Assembly: GCA_963853835.1 (NCBI GenBank)
Contig: OY970830.1
Span: 37,409,966 to 37,473,965, forward strand
Direction: 5' to 3'
DNA: 64,000 nucleotides
From: Calendula officinalis
Lineage: Eukaryota; Streptophyta; Magnoliopsida; Asterales; Asteraceae
Program-made: the position numbers and the translations under genes
Notes under the pieces: model-generated
The model's database searches: none
The model's input: only the letters and a program-made list of their open reading frames with translations
What the model was told of the DNA's origin: nothing
In this document: in pieces, positions 24,101 through 35,303 of the stretch
Position numbering within the stretch: the stretch's first letter is position 1
Layout of the letters: each line of letters begins with the position of its first letter

Positions 24101-24866
24101 CACATATACATACGATCGGTTAAACAAACAAACACATACACATCAAACGTGTTTTGACGCTGGAGACGAACGACAAGGAAAACCTTGGGTTTTCCTTCAC
24201 AAGGTCTCGAGTTTGAGTCTTGCTGAAGACTTTTTCTCATGTAAATAGGTGATGAGGTTTATTCCTCATAGTTGGAGGGTCGACAGAAGGCATATTACCC
24301 CTTGTTTATGTCGAACCACTAACTTATTAATTGACCGTTAAGAAAAAAGGTATTTACATGTGCCGGTAAAACATTTTAACCGGGGTTTTACTCGGTTTTC
24401 GACGGTAGTTATTTTCTGACTGAAATTTATATAACTCCAAGTATTTATTTTGTCACTTTCGTTATTCTCGTATTACACCAAATATTAAACGTTGTGTGTT
24501 TTTATTTAATTGTGCAAAAGATTTCGTACGTTGCTTTTGTACTGGTTCATCTAGTTGAGCTAGTGTATCATTACAAATTATAAAATTTATATCTTTGGGT
24601 TGTGTCACCAACTTGTTAAAAGTACAGTCCTAACTGTATAAAACGTAGACAAACTAAAATGTGCACAAATGATGAAGTGTACGACCGACACATGCATAAT
24701 ATGGGAGTTTTTGCTAGGCTTAAATAATGACTGAGTGCTTTCATTAATTAATGAGATAATTATACTAAGACAAAACAGGTTGCAAGGATTGTTGGTCAAA
24801 TACCCGATTTCAAGATTGTCACAATATATCTTATGTAACTTCTCCATTTTTAGTCCTTATCCTTTG

Positions 24867-25008
24867 ATTACAATATTACACCAAGTTAAATTATTCAACC
24901 GTCTTGATTTAAAGTTACAATATTACACCAACTTAAATTATTCAACCGTCTTGATTTAGAGTTACAATATTACACCAACTTAAATTATTCAACGTCTTGA
25001 TTTAAAGG
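24867..25008. repeat. Tandem repeat, three units of about 47 bp
   Basis: The unit starts gttacaatattacaccaact and ends cgtcttgattta, and it recurs at about 24867, 24914 and 24961. The third unit lacks one base. The units are nearly identical. Confidence 0.85.
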
Positions 25009-25463
25009 GTTCTTTCTAGGTTATTTGATCCAACGATGATAATTGATTTGTGTTTTTCAAACTTAGGATATCAAGATGACAACATACACCGTTGATGAAA
25101 ACGGTATAATTTGAAATCAACAAAGAAGTTTATGGATGTATAATAATAATGTGTATTCTTCTAATAAATTAATGTTTGTTCATTGATATAATTAGTTGTT
25201 ATATTAGTGAACACAAGGTTTAATTATAATTTATTCATTAATATGTGTTTGTTTATCACGTACTATGAATTCAATTAAAACTTGTTCACTATTTGTTCAT
25301 CATTAACCTTGCAATCAAATAACCTTAATTGAGTTTTGGTGGTCGTAATGGTTCATCTTTACACTAGGGTCTAATAGAAACCCTTTATTAATAACAAAAC
25401 CACCACAAGGGGAAAAATTTGAAATTGTTGCAAACTAAATAAAAAGTTAATTTGTAATCTCAG

Positions 25464-25570
25464 GCCTAATGCACCATCTAAACTTCCAAAACCACCACAA
25501 AAGACTTCACATAAGCCGGGTTCATCTTCACAAAGGCAGGGGCTAACCGCACCTTCACGTACAACATCAG
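25464..25570 (+). pseudogene. Possible orphan exon, Pro/Ser/Lys-rich
   Basis: Lies between a good acceptor (tttgtaatctcag) and donor (cag|gtatgt). It reads PNAPSKLPKPPQKTSHKPGS, then SSQRQGLTAPSRTTS, without a stop. The composition looks like a disordered segment of a host protein. No family is recognised and no neighbouring exon was found, so this could be chance. Confidence 0.2.
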
Positions 25571-26654
25571 GTATGTTGTCTAATGGAACGAGTTGGGTCA
25601 ACCCGACCCACAGATACTAGTCAAAGTTTTATCTTTTTTTTTTTTTAAGTGAAGAGAGGTTAATCACTTGATAAATTACACTAAGTATCATTATTGGCGT
25701 TGACAAGTGTTCAGGTTCTAGTGCTAAAAAGGTAAACTTCTGCAGTTAAAATTGGTGCACGATGATGAACATCAATCTTTATTTCAACATGACTGTAACG
25801 TAACCTAAGATAGATAGATTAACATGCTTCCTCTCAATCACTTGTGTTTGTCAAGTTATCTAGAAAACTGGATTAGAATGTCTAAATTGCGGTCAACATT
25901 TTTTGGCCGCTATGAAATTTGGTGAATGGTGATATTTTATTTTAAATGTCATGATGAATGTTGGATAATGACCTAAACATTTGATAATTAGATAATCTGT
26001 GTTTCTGCAGTTTTCCGTACGTGCATTTGTTGATTTTAAACAAAAGACCTAAATAATTAAGAAAGTATATGAGAACACTATTTTTATATCTTTGTGAATC
26101 AGGATAAAGACCATGTTTTTACTTTTTAATATGTTATTGTATTTAATAATACATTTAAAATTGACAATATATTGAATGTTTCTTTCGTATTAATTAACTC
26201 TCTCTAGTTAGTTTATCACGGAATATTTATTACAATTATTATGATTTAACAAACGAGGTGCTTAAACTTTTTTTTACATTAGAGAAAGTACTTAATAATA
26301 ATGAGTTACATGATTACTAATTTTTAATAAATAAAAATATTTTTATGTTACTAAAAATTTAGTAAATGTATTGTTTCAAATTATAAAAAAAAGTTTCAAA
26401 TGTATTCGGAGATGCGATTCACAAAGTTCATTATCAATATATAGAGAAGTATATAGATACATAACGTACATTATTTTCATTTTAAGATCTATTATAGAAA
26501 AATCAAATTTGTCTAAAATAGTAAGATGGAATATTTTATAAAACCATTTTGTTAGTATCACAATCAAAATATAGAATTTCCGTATTGGGCATTTTAATGT
26601 TATAATGCACAAAATGGGTGATGATCGAATGATCTTTTAATCCTATGCTTACCA

Positions 26655-27167
26655 TGCTGAGTTTATAACAACTCTATATAATCGATCTTTAGGCTCAAAA
26701 ATAGTTAGTTCTTGATCTGGAATATATACAACTACAAATCATAAACAATGCGGAATTAAATGAACAGATTTGTATTGCTAAACAAGGTTTCATCATCATC
26801 TTTATATACAATGATTACTAAAAGCCCCAATTCTACATATAAATATGTAGAACGGTTTTTTGTTAAACAGGATCAAACGACCTTGAGGCTTAGAGAATAC
26901 ACACAAACACGTTAAAACGTGGGTTCCAAGAACATCTAATTCTATGTCATTAGGTTTCTTTATATACTAGAAAACCTAAAACTTACAAGGAAAAGATAAT
27001 AACTAAATCTTTTAAACTAATAAAGATATATTATATCTTTTACATTTATGATTATCTCCTAAATCTTTATTTAAATTTGAACTTCTATATTTTCAATTTA
27101 GGTCCTTGTAGTTTCCAAGTTTTGACACATCAAATCTCAAGGAATATCATCTAGAATATTCCTAACA
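26655..27167 (-). repeat. LTR of element C (3' LTR), 513 bp
   Basis: Plus-strand ends tgctgagttt and cctaaca. It matches 28752-29262 with few differences. The first bases read TGCTGAG instead of TGTTGAG. TACCA precedes it. Confidence 0.9.
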
Positions 27168-27171
27168 ATCT

Positions 27172-27311
27172 TCCCCTATTTGATTTGACAAAACTTATAA
27201 CTTGTAGAATTAGCTAGGAATCTTCAAGTCTCTTCCCCTTTTTGACATAATCAAATAAATCCGAGAAACTTGAACTTCCCCTTGAATGATCAACACTTTT
27301 TCTTCCCCTAA
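27172..27311 (-). other. Cluster of polypurine tracts of element C
   Basis: Four copies of plus-strand cttcccc (about 27171, 27231, 27276 and 27301) appear as GGGGAAG on the element's sense strand, the first almost touching the LTR. Multiple purine tracts ahead of the 3' LTR are a reported trait of Sireviruses. Which of them primes plus-strand synthesis cannot be told. Confidence 0.55.
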
Positions 27312-27711
27312 AAGTGTGATATCATTCTTGTGTTCTTTAAGACTATATCAATCACATTCCGTCTAAATATAGTAATCAGCAACATCATATCTTGTATGAG
27401 GGACTTTCTTATCTTAGCCTTCAACAGATCTTTTCGTTAAGAGTGTTGAATTGCAGTTACAATAATACATAACATCTTATGTAGTAAGACTTTCAACTTC
27501 TTCTTCAAATAAAATATAATTAATCTTCTTCTGTAATTAACTGATAAAGATCAAATATGTAACAACTGTAAAACTTTCCTTTATCTTCATCAAGCCTTCA
27601 ACCTGTGTGTGTGAATAATGTGATTCGTTTCACATTAATATCACAAGTTATTTTCATCCTCTTTTAATCAAGAATAAAAATTAACAAGTGATTAACCGAA
27701 TACAATCAATA

Positions 27712-27771
27712 AACCGTAATATGGAATGAACATGGTGTGTGTCATGTTTTCCAAAATATGATGTATCGGTT
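27712..27771. other. Strong hairpin in element C
   Basis: Outer arms aaccg/cggtt and an inner stem from aatatgg through aacatg, pairing with catgtt through ccaaaatat, enclose a gtgtgtgt loop. There are small mismatches. It lies on the LTR side of the cagtagtaa cluster. Confidence 0.5.
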
Positions 27772-27799
27772 AAAGGAAGAAATCAGTATCAAAATTTTC

Positions 27800-28125
27800 T
27801 TCAGTGCTGTTTAATACTGATCAGTCAACGCAGCAGTAGTAAAAATTTCAGTTTATTACTGATCAGTAGTGTTTTTTTCTTCATTTACTACTGATCAATA
27901 GTATTTTCGCATAAAATCGGACCAGTAGTAAACTTGAATTTTGGAAGTAACCACATTTGGTACTGATCAGTAGTAATGTTGTTATATAAGGATCAGTAGT
28001 AAAGTTGTTGGAGCAGCAGTAGTAAAATCGAAACAAGATCAGTAGTAAAATTATACCAGCAGTAGTATAGAAATTGACCTAGCAGTAGTAATTTTGATTT
28101 ACTACTGACTAAGATCAGTAATAAT
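27800..28125. repeat. Cluster of CAGTAGTAA / TTACTACTG half-sites in element C
   Basis: About a dozen copies of cagtagtaa or its inverse within 325 bp, many as gatcagtagtaa. Some face each other, as in tactgatcagta, which is palindromic. Spacing is irregular. The same motif is clustered in the Sirevirus at 52.8-57.3 kb. Confidence 0.7.
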
Positions 28126-28163
28126 TCCCGCCGGACATCCCTCTGCTGCAGACGGTGGTTCTG

Positions 28164-28626
28164 ATGGCCAAGTCAAAGAAATCAGCTCCGATTCTTTTCA
28201 AAAATCAGTCGTGGTCTCCGGATATCACCCACGACAAAGATTGAGAGAAACTGAAGGTCAAACAGCAACGGCGTCACTCTCTCCGCCGTAGCAAGAGCGT
28301 TGATGCGGTATCAGATTATGACGTCACCGATGATAACATCAAAGAGCTCAGAGGTTGCATCGACTTAGGGTTTTGGGTTCAATCAGTCAAACAATTTGGA
28401 TTCCAAACTAACACGAGTTTTTCCTGCACTTGAGCTGTATGCTGCCGTGAATCGGCAGTTTAACAACCGGAATCTGTCAAGATCTTCGTCTATCGAATCT
28501 GATTCTTCTGCTAGTTCCATTGAATCATCCAACTTCATTGTTGATATAAAGGATGATCCGAAGAAGGTGAAGTTGAGATTAAAGCGGTGGGCGCAAGTGG
28601 TTGCTTGTTCGACTCATGAAGCGTGA
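28164..28626 (+). pseudogene. Captured DUF1685 gene, disrupted
   Basis: The frame from ATG 28164 reads MAKSKKSAPILFKNQSWSPD, is interrupted by a TGA near 28239, resumes as LRRSKSVDAVSD and IKELRGCIDLGF, shifts frame, and finishes VFPALELYAAVNRQFN and KVKLRLKRWAQVVACSTHEA before a stop at 28624-28626. These are landmarks of plant DUF1685 proteins (PILFKNQSWSPD, ELK-CIDLGFGF, LPALELY-AVN, RLKRWAQVVACS). The molecular function of that family is unknown. No intron is visible between the blocks. It lies inside LTR element C, between its leader and the repeat cluster, antisense to the element. Confidence 0.75.
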
Positions 28627-28734
28627 TATATAGATTTCTGTGACTTGATAGAAAACGGTGATATTTTAAAAAAATATGCTTGATTCTTCTTGTGATTATC
28701 GAACCATCCTTGTTTCATTCCAGATCTGAGCCAC

Positions 28735-28751
28735 CGTGCTCTGATACCAAT
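28735..28751 (-). other. Primer-binding site of element C
   Basis: Minus strand ATTGGTATCAGAGCACGG follows the end of the right LTR, a good match to the plant initiator tRNA-Met primer site. Confidence 0.85.
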
Positions 28752-29262
28752 TGTTGAGTTTAGAACAACTCTATATAATCGATCTTTAGGCTCAAGAATA
28801 GTTAGTTCTTGATCTGGAATATACAACTACAAATCATAAACAATGCGGAATTAAATGAACAGATTTGTATTGCTAAACAAGGTTTCATCATCATCTTTAT
28901 ATACAATGATTACTAAAAGCCCCAATTCTACATATAAATATGTAGAACGGTTTTTTGTTAAATAGGATCAAACGACCTTGAGGCTTAGAGAATACACACA
29001 AACACGTTAAAACGTGGGTTCCAAGAACATCTAATTCTATGTCATTAGGTTTCTTTATATACTAGAAAACCTAAGACTTACAAGGAAAAGATAATAACTA
29101 AATCTTTTAAACTAATAAAGATATAATATTTTTTTTACATTTATGATTATTCCCTAAATCTTTATTTAAATTTGAACTTCTATATCTTCAATTTAGATCC
29201 TTGTAGTTTCCAAGTTTTGACCCATCAAATCTCAAGGAATATCATCTAGAATATTCCTAACA
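28752..29262 (-). repeat. LTR of element C (5' LTR), 511 bp
   Basis: Plus-strand ends tgttgagttt and cctaaca, nearly identical to 26655-27167. It is followed on the right by TACCA, the target duplication. Confidence 0.9.
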
Positions 29263-29509
29263 TACCAAGTCCAAATTTGGTCGGTCGATGATGTACGTAT
29301 CAACCAAGAAAATAGAATTAAGCATTTTAATATGTTTGGAATGTCGACATTACTAACTATGCCTAATCCAAATTTTTTGGATGCGTAACATATCAAATTA
29401 CCATGAATTAAAGCTCCTAAATGCATCCAATGAAATACTTCTTTATTGTTATAAATACTTCTATATATGTCCCTCTATAACTTATTTTGCAATAACAACA
29501 AAATTATAT

Positions 29510-30378
29510 ATGGCGACAATGAGAGGAGATGAAGATGGTGGTGAGGAGCCAAAGCTCGCCATCACCATTAAAGAAGAACAACAATTTGCAAAACCTTATC
29601 CAATCACAACTGTCGGGTAACATTCATTTCCTTTCCTCTAACAACATACTTGAGCGTTAATTTGTTTTCACCACTTCGATCTATCAAAGGTTAATCTTGT
29701 CCGATTCTTAACTACGTCCCAAGAAGTTTATTTACAGCTTTTTGAGTTTGGCTAATTCCAAGGCTGTGACCTAGGCTCATCTGTTATAACAAATCCCTCG
29801 ATCGCTACCACCATCACTCCCCGTTATCACATTTTATGATTTTCTTTTTGTTTTTTTTTTTGTTTGTTCATTGTAATTGGTTGATACGTGGAACCCAAGA
29901 TACATGCATATAATACGTCACTTATCACTATCATATCAAGTTCTATCTGATACGGAGTATTATCTTATTAGCAAAAAATCTTATAATTACAATATTGTTG
30001 CTATATACCAAACACTCTTACCCTCGTTCTTTTTTGTATTGCAGGCTACACGGTTACGCTAACCCGAAAGATTATTCTAATTTGCTTAAGATGTATCTGT
30101 CATTTTTAGTATTTGTTGTGGGCAAGTTTATGTTCGAAAACTTGCATGATGTTCGTCTAGCCACTGCAAACCCCTTTGTTACCATCTCAGTTGTTATGTG
30201 TGTAACGGCTTATTTGGATCTCGTAATTTTGTCTTGGATATATGATCGTGTAATCAGATCGTCTCATGAAGTCATCTTCCCAGGCTATTACAGATATCTA
30301 GAAGATGTTTATTACATCTTATGCATGGTGGGATCTTTGTTTCTTTTGCCAGTGCTCTTCAACTCCAACTCACTCTAA
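29510..30378 (+). CDS. Small membrane protein of unknown function, 146 residues, two exons
   Basis: Exons 29510-29616 and 30045-30378 join in phase 2 (donor gg|gtaaca, acceptor ttgcag|g) into 146 codons ending at TAA 30376-30378. Residues 1-35 are hydrophilic and acidic (MRGDEDGGEEPKLAITIKEE). Residues about 50-65 (MYLSFLVFVVGKFMF), 79-102 (PFVTISVVMCVTAYLDLVIL) and 125-142 (YILCMVGSLFLLPVLF) are hydrophobic and could span a membrane. I recognise no domain. The T-rich intron of 428 bp contains nothing notable. The gene sits 250 bp from LTR element C. It may be a lineage-specific gene. Confidence 0.5.
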
Positions 30379-30927
30379 CCGTCGACACACACCCATTACA
30401 TTCATGTGTGCATGAAATATTTGATATATATATATGTCCGCTATCATTGTACATAAACTTTTTGTTGCTTATAATTAATTATTGTGAACTTCATATTTTC
30501 ATTGATTTAATTTTGTAATTTTAAAAGATTGAGAATTTGTGAAGAAAACGTAATAAATTTTTAACTCCATCTTTTACCTTCCGCGTGGCACTTGATTCTT
30601 TAATCAACACTAAGACTACCATGTTGATATAGGTTGGATTGGTCACAACATTAAATTAATACAGAGTAATAAAAATGAGAGATGGTCAACAAAAAGGAGT
30701 GACCTAAGTCATCATAAAAAGGTCACCAAGTTTTTTTTTGTTTTCTAAATATGGTTAAATTTATTACATGTAATTTTTTAATTGATAATTAGTTTGAATT
30801 GAGTTAGGTTGCTAAGGTGTGAAAAATAAGAAAGAAAAATTATTATTTTTTTAACAAAGTTGGATTAAGTTGTTAATGAGGATAGTCTAAAAGTATTTTG
30901 TCGAATTTGTTTAATTGTATTTCTAAT
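30379..30927. other. 3' flank of the small membrane-protein gene
   Basis: AT-rich sequence without a gene. A TATATATATA tract lies near 30425. No RNA gene or mobile-element end is seen before the MITEs. Confidence 0.4.
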
Positions 30928-31420
30928 ACTTCATCCGTTTTCCAAAATAATTTCACGTTTTTTGAGGTAAAATATTATAATGAATACTCCATCCGTCCCA
31001 TTTTTATTGTCCACGTTATTATATTAGTTTGTCCCAAAATAAGTGTCAATTTCAAATTACAACCAATCATATGATTTATAAGTGGGTAAATATGAGATTT
31101 TATTGGTGGACAGTGCAATAATTGCATTTTTTTAAAAGGGTGTGCCTTTTGTCTAGTGGACTATTAATTTGGGACGGAGGGAGTATTAGATTAAATTAGA
31201 TAGTTAGTGGATGATGAGTCTCACTTAAAGTGAGTTTATTATTTTTAAAAGTAAAAATAAAAATAAATGTATCATTTCACTTTATTAAATAAAATAGTTA
31301 GTGGATGCATGTGGGACCTACTACTTTTTGCCAAATTAGACAAGTTTTTAAAGTATATCACGAATTTTGAAAACATTCCAAAATATAAAGTGTATTACTT
31401 ATTTTAAAACGAAAGAAGTA
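30928..31420. mobile_element. Stowaway-like MITE, outer copy
   Basis: Inverted ends tacttcatccgttttcc (left) and aaaacgaaagaagta (right) lie next to TA. The element was interrupted by a second MITE at 30985-31185. Stowaway MITEs are short non-autonomous Tc1/mariner derivatives that insert at TA. Confidence 0.6.
30985..31185. mobile_element. Stowaway-like MITE, inner copy
   Basis: tactccatccgtccca at the left and tgggacggagggagta at the right are near-perfect inverted ends of about 16 bp. The length is 201 bp. It is nested inside the outer MITE. Confidence 0.75.
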
Positions 31421-32343
31421 TATAGAATTTTAATAATAATTACTACGAAGTATAAGTGATAGTTAAAATGCACTTTGATTTTTTGCTTTTATGATAATCA
31501 GGGGCGGACCGACCACCTTGGAGTATTTTGATGCATGTGCTACCTCTTAGATCAAGCCTACAACTATTGAATTTTAAGCCTATAGCCCAGCCATATATAA
31601 TAGCCCAAATGAAATAAGCCCAAAAAATATGCACCACTTTGGATTGGTCAGTAGAAACGACGTATTCAAGCAAATTTTGATCTGAATGATCTTCCTTCAT
31701 ATTTGGGAGATAGGCTAAAAATTACTCCTTTCGTCCCAAAAAAAAGTTCCCATTTATATCATAGATTTCAATAAGAACTACCAAGGTACCCGCGTAATAC
31801 TATGATGACATCCAAATTAATTAGTTAGTGATTCGAGTCATACAGTGACATCCAATCGGTCAGTATACTCGATAAGCGTGTTGCCATGTTTTAATTAAAT
31901 TAATTAATTTTTAACATAAAATAATGTGTGATCTTATACATATTTAGTTCTTTTTTTAACGGCTAGTTAGTAAGTTAGTGGTTCGAGCCTAGATAGTGAC
32001 ATCCACAAGGGGCAGTATGTTTTGCCTCGAACTTTCCACTTTTTTGTCCACGACGGGACTTGAACCCATGACCAATAGGTCATGGACAACACCTTAAATC
32101 CTCCTTAGATAATAATGACGGTACCAAGGGTGGGCAGGATGGGCACTTGCCCCTAAACTTTTCATGTTTTTGAATAAATTTTGATAAAAAGGGTTTATTT
32201 TATTTATCTCTATATAAATAAATGTTATAAATTTAGGCAGAAGACACGAAGTAAATTGTGGCCCAAGTGGTTTGTTTGTTTGTCAATACTGAAATTATGG
32301 ACCTTGTCACACGACTCACGAGTTCGAATCTGTTGTTAAGTTA
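31421..32343. other. Spacer with MITE- and SINE-like debris
   Basis: caggggcggaccgacc near 31499 resembles a hAT-type end and attactcctttcgtccca near 31722 a lone Stowaway-type end. At 32259-32331 TGGCCCAAGTGG and AGTTCGAATCT fit tRNA A and B boxes (SINE-like, plus strand). A minus-strand B box (gggttcaagtccc) lies at 32055-32067. No element is complete and no gene is seen. Confidence 0.4.
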
Positions 32344-32599
32344 TACTCTGTCAATTTCACAAAAAAGTTTACATTTATCCTTAAAATTTTGTCTCACATA
32401 AAAGTTTACATTTCTCAAATTTGGAGGGCTCACCTAATAAAATAATATTATTACAATCATTCCACCAATAAAATAATTTCTCTCTCCAATCTAACCTTAT
32501 ATTTTAATCAAAAGTATTATAAATGATCTCACCACTAACTATCTCCTAAAAAATTGTGTCCAAATGAAATGTAAACTTTTTTGTAGAACGGAGGGAGTA
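32344..32599. mobile_element. Stowaway-like MITE
   Basis: Left tactctgtcaatttcacaaa and right (inverted) tactccctccgttctacaaa, followed on both sides by aaagtttac in matching orientation. About 256 bp. Confidence 0.65.
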
Positions 32600-33318
32600 C
32601 TTATTTAATTTATTTTTCTCTTTTTCTGTATGTTTTCTTCCCTATATGTTTTTCTTTACCATGAAACTATTAACCTTGGTATTATCTCTTTTCATTTTTT
32701 CCTTTCACATATATAGCCTAAAAGTAATAAGGTTTTCAATTTAAAAATGGTAAAAATTCCAACTCAAATTCGTTTTCTGGTTTAATGTTTTACATTAAAA
32801 GTAAAAATTCTATTGAGGATGTGATTTACATCTCTAACATTTGCCCCCAATTTCTGATACCACCCCTAAAGTCTAACAGTGAGTGATTTTAGTCAACTAA
32901 ATTTTAATAGATCTCTAAGTTACCTATATAATATTATAACTCTTCTAATAATTCAAATAACATTTTATAAACGTTTAAATAACCGGAATCAAATTATCAA
33001 ACATATATAACATTATTAGATTTCTTAGTTTTAGGTCTTCTGAAAAATTATTATACACGTTTAAGCAAACAAAATAAATCAACAAGTATATATAATTTTC
33101 TGCATCTTTAGATCTTGTAAATGTAATTTATAGGAGCTCAAGCTAGTAACCAACCATAATGATAATAATAATGTAAATTTGGTTATCGTGTAGAATTATC
33201 GTGTAGTGACTGATTTTATCAGTTCTAAATTTAAGTTATAACAAGGATGATAATATAATCTTTTCCATGCCTGTCTTTAAACTATATATACAACCAAAAC
33301 TACTAGTGAAGCATCTCA
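32600..33318. other. Upstream region of the P450 remnant
   Basis: AT-rich, no gene. A tata-rich stretch (aaactatatatacaacc, about 33279-33295) lies about 25-40 bp before the P450 start codon and could hold a TATA box. Confidence 0.35.
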
Positions 33319-34835
33319 ATGATGGCACTCTTTACGATATTTATCTTTTTGTTGCTTCCTCTCCTATCACTCCACCTTCTAAAAATCAACAAATCAAGAT
33401 GCAATCCACCAGGCCCCTTTGCACTACCCTTAATTGGATTGCATCAGATCCAGCAATCAAGCCTCCATACATCCCTATGGAACCTTTCCAAATCATACGG
33501 CCCGATCATATTCCTCCGGTTCGGTTTCATCCCGACTATCATTCTTTCTTCAGCCAGTCTGGCTAGAGAGGTCTTTAAAACTCAAGATCTTGTCTTTTGC
33601 AGCCGGCCGTCATCGGTTTCCCAAAGGAAGTTGTCTTACAATCTTCTTGATGTCGCCTTTTCGCCATACAACGATTATTGGAGGGAGATGAGAAAGATCT
33701 TTACCGTTCATTTGCTAAGCGTTAAAAGGGTGCAATCTTCTAGGCGTATTCGTGAAGATGAGGTCTCACTTGCCATGAAGAAAATACATGAGCTTTCACT
33801 TTCTTCTGAGCTTGTAAATTTGAGTGAAATCTCCAAGAGTGTGACGAGTACTATCATTATGAGACTGGGTTTTGGCAAAAGGTAATCTTACATAATATAG
33901 TTTAGGTTTACTGTACTCCTTCCGTCATTTCTCTTTAAATTTTTGTCTTATAAAAAGTTCTCATTCTTAAATATAAGAGATCCACTTAATAAAATAATAT
34001 TATTACCAAAGAATTCACCACCAACTATCTTATAAAAAAACTTTTTTCTTTATAAACCAGCATTATATTTTAATCAAAATTATTAACAAGGACTTCACAA
34101 CTATCTTTTAAAAACTTGTGCTCAAGAGAAATAATAACTTTTTTGTTGGACGAAGGAAGTGTGACACAAGCTCAATTGTATAAACGAACTTAAAGTCTAA
34201 TAGGGTTTTCTTATATATCTTTGCAAGGCTGATCTTGGGCATGTGTCACCAGGATAGTCCCTTGGGCTCACAAAACTTAGGGCTCACTTTCAAAAAATTA
34301 GTCAATATATATTTGTGTAACCTAACTCAATGTAAGCCTAATAAATATTTAAAATGGACAAACTAAATGGTCTAAAAGAAAAAAACCGGATATATATCGG
34401 GAATCTTTAACTAATTATTTCATCTTTGTAGATTTTTTTTGCTTTAGGGGCCCTTTCCAAAAATTGATTGAATAATATGTACGAGATTTTCATTATATTT
34501 ATAGGTATGAAGATGGACATGAACGTAGGGAGATTCTTCGGCTTCTTGATGAACTTCAAACAATGGTAGCAAGCTTGTTTGTTTCGGATCTTTGGCCTGG
34601 ATTGCCTTTTGTGGGTTTGATTGATAGATTAACGGGAAAGATGAATCAGTTAGAGAAATGTTTTCAAGATTTGGATTCGTTTTATCAACAACTAATTGAT
34701 GAAAGACTTCACCCTAATTCCCATGAGGAAGACAGCCAGGACATTATTAGCATTCTACTTCAGCTCAGGAAAGAAAAAGATCGCGTCTTGAATACAATTG
34801 AAATCGGTGATAATCACATTAAAGCCATGCTCACG
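33319..34835 (+). pseudogene. Front half of a CYP71-clan cytochrome P450 (CYP83/CYP71-like)
   Basis: Exon 1 (33319-33881) begins with a membrane anchor (MALFTIFIFLLLPLLSLHLL) and the proline-rich hinge NPPGPFALPLIG, then FCSRPSSVSQRKLSYN, FSPYNDYWREMRKIF (C-helix WREMRK) and FGKR. Exon 2 (34505-34835, acceptor atttatag) continues YEDGHERREI, then LPFVGLIDRLTGKMN, DIISILLQL and IKAMLT at a gtaatt donor. This is where CYP71-clan genes usually have their one intron. An intron at FGKR|Y is extra and carries a MITE. The rest (AGTDT helix, ExxR, heme Cys) is not found before the window end. LTR element E is inserted 197 bp after the donor. Either the 3' exon is lost or it lies beyond 64 kb behind nested mobile DNA. 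Confidence 0.8.
33914..34161. mobile_element. Stowaway-like MITE in the first P450 intron
   Basis: tactccttccgtcattt at the left and gacgaaggaagtg at the right are inverted ends. About 248 bp, fully inside intron 33882-34504. Confidence 0.6.
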
Positions 34836-35032
34836 GTAATTACAATATTTTTTTTATTTTTTTGACACGATTTCAAACCTTTTTTCTAGATAGAGTCGTC
34901 CGCTGAATATTTTTTTCTTCTCCAAAACAGAGTTGTTCAAAAACATTTTCTAAACAGTGTTGGTCCAACAGAAATCAGTGTTTTTGTATATAGATTGTTT
35001 TGGAGCTAATGCTTCTAATGACGAATGGATGG

Positions 35033-35303
35033 TGTAGAACCTAATGAGACTATAATCAAGCTAATCCATGAAGATTCAAGTGAGAAATAGAAGATTTGAG
35101 TGAGTGTGTGTTCTTGATGTAAGTGTGTGAAATTGAGAGAGAATGAGATGAATGAAACTTTCACTAAAAATGTATTCAGTAATTGTGTGGAAAGCTTGAC
35201 TTGAAAGTCAAAGATACAACCTTATATACTCCTACCACTTAACAAAGGACAAGTTAACTAACGGACTTTAAAGATCAAAACTATTACAAAATTAGTCCTA
35301 ACA
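35033..35303 (-). repeat. 3' LTR of element E, 271 bp
   Basis: Nearly identical to 42801-43071 (few single-base differences by eye). GATGG precedes it. Confidence 0.92.

Larger units (their letters stand above)
24101..26654. other. AT-rich intergenic region
   Basis: No complete gene is seen. It contains a possible tRNA-type B box (about 24205), a tandem repeat at 24867-25008 and one exon-like fragment at 25464-25570. The rest, 25.6-26.65 kb, is plain AT-rich sequence. Confidence 0.45.
26655..29262 (-). mobile_element. LTR element C, non-autonomous, carrying a captured host gene
   Basis: Direct repeats 26655-27167 and 28752-29262 (TG...CA ends) are flanked on both outer sides by TACCA. The primer-binding site lies left of the right LTR and reads on the minus strand, so the element is on the minus strand. 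Several purine tracts (minus AGGGGAAG) sit inside the left LTR, as in Sirevirus-type Copia elements. The 1.58 kb interior has no gag or pol. It holds a DUF1685 pseudogene in the opposite orientation, a cluster of cagtagtaa repeats and a hairpin. It would depend on proteins from another element. Confidence 0.9.

Noticed and set aside
31499..31515. hAT-type element starting caggggcgga
   Set aside because: Only one end was seen; no inverted partner and no 8-bp duplication could be found.
32259..32331. A genuine tRNA gene
   Set aside because: A and B boxes are present but the acceptor and anticodon stems do not pair, so it is at best a SINE-like relic. The same applies to the units at 8992, 13538, 18413 and 18673.
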